7,188 nucleotides of DNA from Acidimicrobiaceae bacterium (GTDB lineage Bacteria; Actinomycetota; Acidimicrobiia; Acidimicrobiales; Salinilacustritrichaceae). Made by a program: the position numbers and the translations under genes. The stretch spans positions 2,051 through 9,238 of the forward strand of contig DMTU01000189.1 of NCBI GenBank assembly GCA_003476595.1. Direction: 5' to 3'. The notes under the pieces are model-generated. The model had not been told where the DNA came from and ran no database searches. It saw nothing but the letters and a program-made list of their open reading frames with translations. This document shows positions 4,748 to 7,188 of this stretch, piece by piece; position 1 is the first letter of the stretch, and every line of letters starts with the position of its first letter.

Positions 4748-7165
4748 GTGGCTGCTGTTACCGTTGTGGCCACTGTGGCTGCCACGCGCTCGAGTCAGAA
4801 GAAGAAGCCGCCGGCCAAGCGGCGCAGCACCGCCAAGAAGCCGGCGAAGGCCCCGTCGCGGGTCGGCGGCACCGTGGGCGCAGCCCTGGACGGCCGCTCG
4901 GCCGACGTGGCCGGCCTCGCCCTCATCGGCATCGGCATCATCGCCGGCGCCGGCCTCTACGCCGACGTGGCCGGCCCGATCGGCCAGCTGCTCGCAACCG
5001 CCTCATCGGGCTTCGCCGGCCTCGCCGGCGTGCTCGTCCCGCCGGTGCTGGTCCTCATCGGCGTCGCCTGCCTGCGCGACAACGACCCCCAGACCGGACA
5101 GGGCCTGTTCGGACGAGCCCACCTCGTCGTGGGTGGCGTCCTCCTCGCCCTGGCCGTCACCGGCCTGCTCCACGTCCTGCGGGGTCAGCCCGCCTTCGAC
5201 GCCGGCGTGGACGAGTGGGGCGCAGCCGGGGGCCTGCTCGGCATGGGCACGGGTGCCCCGCTGGTCGCCGTCGCCGCCACGGGGGGCGCCGTCGTGGTCC
5301 TGCTCACGCTGCTGGCCATCTCCTTCTTCGTCATCACCCGCATCCCGGTCCGGGTCGCGGCCGAAGGTGCCGTGTCCACGTTCCGGCCGCTCGGCGAGAC
5401 CCTGCGCGCCACGGCCCGATCGCTGTTCACGCTGGGCGACGACCCCGACCGCGACCGGGACGGAGGTCGAGATCGCGGCCCGGACGTCACCGTCGCCGGC
5501 GAGCCGACCACCATCTACGACCTCGAGGACGAGCCGGAGCCCCTGCCGCCCGAACCGGTGGACGAGACCCGAGCCGACCCGGTCCTCGAGATCCCGGCCG
5601 CCGCGCCGCCCACCGAGCTCGACCTTCGTCCCGCAGCACCGGTCGGCGACTGGAAGCTGCCGCCTTCGAAGGTGCTCGTGCGCACGGGCAGCCAGGAGGT
5701 CGACCGCAAGGCCGTGGAGGAGGACGGGCGCCGCCTCGAGGCCAGCCTGGCCCAGCACGGCGTGGAGACCCGCCTGATCGGCATGGTCGTGGGCCCCACC
5801 GTCACCCGCTACGAGCTCGAGCTCGGCCCCGGCGTGAAGGTCAACAAGGTCACGAGCCTGGCCAAGGACATCGCCTACAACATGGCCACGCCGGACGTGC
5901 GCATCCTGGCGCCGATCCCGGGCAAGCAGGCCATCGGCATCGAGGTGCCCAACGCCCGCCGCCAGCTCGTCACCGTCGGCGACATCCTCACCTCCCGCGA
6001 GGCCGTCGAGGCCGAGCACCCCCTCGAGGTCGCCGTCGGGCGCGACATCAACGGCAAGTCGCACCTGATGAACCTGGCCCAGATGCCCCACATCCTCATC
6101 GCCGGCGCCACCGGCGCGGGCAAGTCGAGCTGCCTCAACTCCATCCTCACCTCGATCCTCATGCGCTCCACGCCGGACCAGGTGCGCATGATCCTCATCG
6201 ACCCCAAGCGGGTCGAGATGGGCCAGTACGAAGGCCTGCCCCACCTGCTCACCCAGGTCGTGACCAACCCGAAGAAGGCGGCCAACGCGCTGTCGTGGGC
6301 GGTCAAGGAGATGGAGCGCCGCTACGACCTGCTGTCCGAGGTCGGGGTGCGCGACATCACCGGCTACAACGAGGCCTACGACCGGGGCGACCTCGACGAG
6401 GTCGAGGCCGCCTACCAGGGCCGCCTCGTCGGGTCCGAGAGCGCACCGGACGAGCCCGGCCCCGACCGCTACGAGCGGCTCCCGTTCATCATCGTCGTGG
6501 TCGACGAGCTCGCCGACCTGATGATGGTGGCGGCCCGCGACGTCGAGGACTCGATCTGCCGCATCGCCCAGATGGCCCGTGCCGTGGGCATCCACCTCAT
6601 CATCGCCACCCAGCGCCCGTCGGTGAACGTCATCACCGGCGTCATCAAGGCCAACGTGCCGGCCCGCCTCGCGTTCGCCGTCTCCAGCGCCACCGACAGC
6701 CGGGTCATCCTCGACCAGGTCGGCGCCGAGCGACTGGTCGGCAAGGGCGACATGCTCTTCCTCGGTCCCACCTCGTCGACGCCCGCCCGCATCCAGGGCT
6801 CGTGGGTCACCGAGGAGGAGGTGCGCTCGATCGCCGCGCACTGGAAGGGCCAGGCCCCCCAGGTCAGCTACGTCGAGGACGTCCAGGGCGACGAGGGCGG
6901 CGACCCCGGGGCGATGCTGCCCGGCGGCGGCACCGGCGACGACGATGACGACGACCTCGCCCTCCAGGCCATGGAGCTCATCGTGCGCAGCCAGCTCGGC
7001 TCCACGTCCATGCTGCAGCGCAAGCTCAAGGTCGGCTTCGCCCGGGCCGGTCGGCTCATGGACATCCTCGAGCAGCGGGGCGTGGTCGGTCCCTCCATCG
7101 GCTCCAAGGCGCGCGACGTGCTGATGACCGAAGCCGAGCTGGACGACCTGCTCTCCAAGAGCTGA
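4748..7165 (+). CDS. ftsK: FtsK/SpoIIIE-family DNA translocase
   Basis: FtsK/SpoIIIE proteins are septum-anchored ATPases that pump double-stranded DNA and help resolve chromosome termini during division. The 805-residue product has a basic N-terminus (K18 to K35, Lys/Arg/Pro-rich), then four predicted membrane helices at about 53-71, 90-109, 125-144 and 170-197. An acidic, proline-rich linker follows at about 230-300. The alpha and motor domains run from about 305 to 700, with Walker A GATGAGKS at 453-460, an IDPKRVEM block at 484-491, Walker B VVVDELADLM at 583-592 (D586, E587) and TQRPSVNVITG at 621-631. A six-Asp linker (731-736) leads to the DNA-reading winged-helix gamma domain, which holds SMLQRKLKVGFARAGRLMD (754-772) and VVGPSIGSKARDVL (779-792). 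The linker is short, as in SpoIIIE rather than E. coli FtsK. GTG 4748 is chosen from its ribosome binding site; GTG 4775 would remove nine residues and give the familiar-looking start MAATRSSQKKK. It lies just downstream of a strong hairpin and is probably transcribed separately from phoX. Confidence 0.95.
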   Translation: MAAVTVVATVAATRSSQKKKPPAKRRSTAKKPAKAPSRVGGTVGAALDGRSADVAGLALIGIGIIAGAGLYADVAGPIGQLLATASSGFAGLAGVLVPPVLVLIGVACLRDNDPQTGQGLFGRAHLVVGGVLLALAVTGLLHVLRGQPAFDAGVDEWGAAGGLLGMGTGAPLVAVAATGGAVVVLLTLLAISFFVITRIPVRVAAEGAVSTFRPLGETLRATARSLFTLGDDPDRDRDGGRDRGPDVTVAGEPTTIYDLEDEPEPLPPEPVDETRADPVLEIPAAAPPTELDLRPAAPVGDWKLPPSKVLVRTGSQEVDRKAVEEDGRRLEASLAQHGVETRLIGMVVGPTVTRYELELGPGVKVNKVTSLAKDIAYNMATPDVRILAPIPGKQAIGIEVPNARRQLVTVGDILTSREAVEAEHPLEVAVGRDINGKSHLMNLAQMPHILIAGATGAGKSSCLNSILTSILMRSTPDQVRMILIDPKRVEMGQYEGLPHLLTQVVTNPKKAANALSWAVKEMERRYDLLSEVGVRDITGYNEAYDRGDLDEVEAAYQGRLVGSESAPDEPGPDRYERLPFIIVVVDELADLMMVAARDVEDSICRIAQMARAVGIHLIIATQRPSVNVITGVIKANVPARLAFAVSSATDSRVILDQVGAERLVGKGDMLFLGPTSSTPARIQGSWVTEEEVRSIAAHWKGQAPQVSYVEDVQGDEGGDPGAMLPGGGTGDDDDDDLALQAMELIVRSQLGSTSMLQRKLKVGFARAGRLMDILEQRGVVGPSIGSKARDVLMTEAELDDLLSKS
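4901..4976 (+). repeat. 16-base in-frame direct repeat flanking the first membrane helix of FtsK
   Basis: GCCGACGTGGCCGGCC occurs at 4901-4916 and again at 4961-4976, exactly 60 bases apart, encoding ADVAG at residues 52-56 and 72-76 on either side of the first predicted membrane helix. It may be a small internal duplication or chance reuse of preferred codons. Confidence 0.5.
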
Positions 7166-7188
7166 CCCTCGAACTGGCAGTCGTGGTG

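Noticed and set aside
4639..6948. A 769-codon open frame on the plus strand overlapping ftsK in another frame
   Set aside because: The translation is dominated by Arg, Pro, Gly and His, the usual out-of-frame product of high-GC DNA, while the overlapping frame encodes an intact FtsK.
7166..7188. Start of a further gene after ftsK
   Set aside because: Only 23 bases remain. They contain GTG triplets but no ribosome binding site with suitable spacing and no usable coding length.

Overview
The window reads as a stretch of chromosome from a high-GC actinobacterium. All four complete genes are on the + strand, with a strong preference for C or G at third codon positions and start/stop spacing typical of a compact chromosome. 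The gene order (a short upstream gene end, dapA, RNase J, then an FtsK/SpoIIIE translocase) resembles the thyX-dapA-rnj-ftsK neighbourhood known from Mycobacterium and other Actinomycetota. I would guess a deep-branching class such as Acidimicrobiia, but that placement is an impression and cannot be proved from the sequence alone.

Layout. Bases 1-78 are the last 25 codons of a gene, possibly thyX, whose stop codon overlaps the dapA start. Bases 78-974 are dapA (lysine/diaminopimelate pathway). After 23 bases comes rnj at 998-2653 (ribonuclease J). A 124-base gap with a perfect 7-bp stem-loop separates it from a Tat-exported PhoX-type phosphatase gene at 2778-4625. A 122-base gap with two tandem hairpins, one with a perfect 13-bp stem, then leads to ftsK at 4748-7165. 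The last 23 bases hold nothing I can identify.

How it fits together. The upstream gene and dapA look translationally coupled, and rnj may be cotranscribed with them or start from its own promoter. DapA feeds cell-wall and lysine synthesis, RNase J processes and degrades RNA, and FtsK moves DNA at the division septum. These are housekeeping functions that share a locus rather than one pathway. PhoX is the odd one out: an exported phosphate-scavenging enzyme placed between rnj and ftsK, with hairpins on both sides, so it is probably its own transcription unit and an accessory insertion in a conserved cluster. I found no mobile element, CRISPR array, RNA gene or new multi-gene system. The window is essentially ordinary, with a few regulatory and organisational details worth checking.
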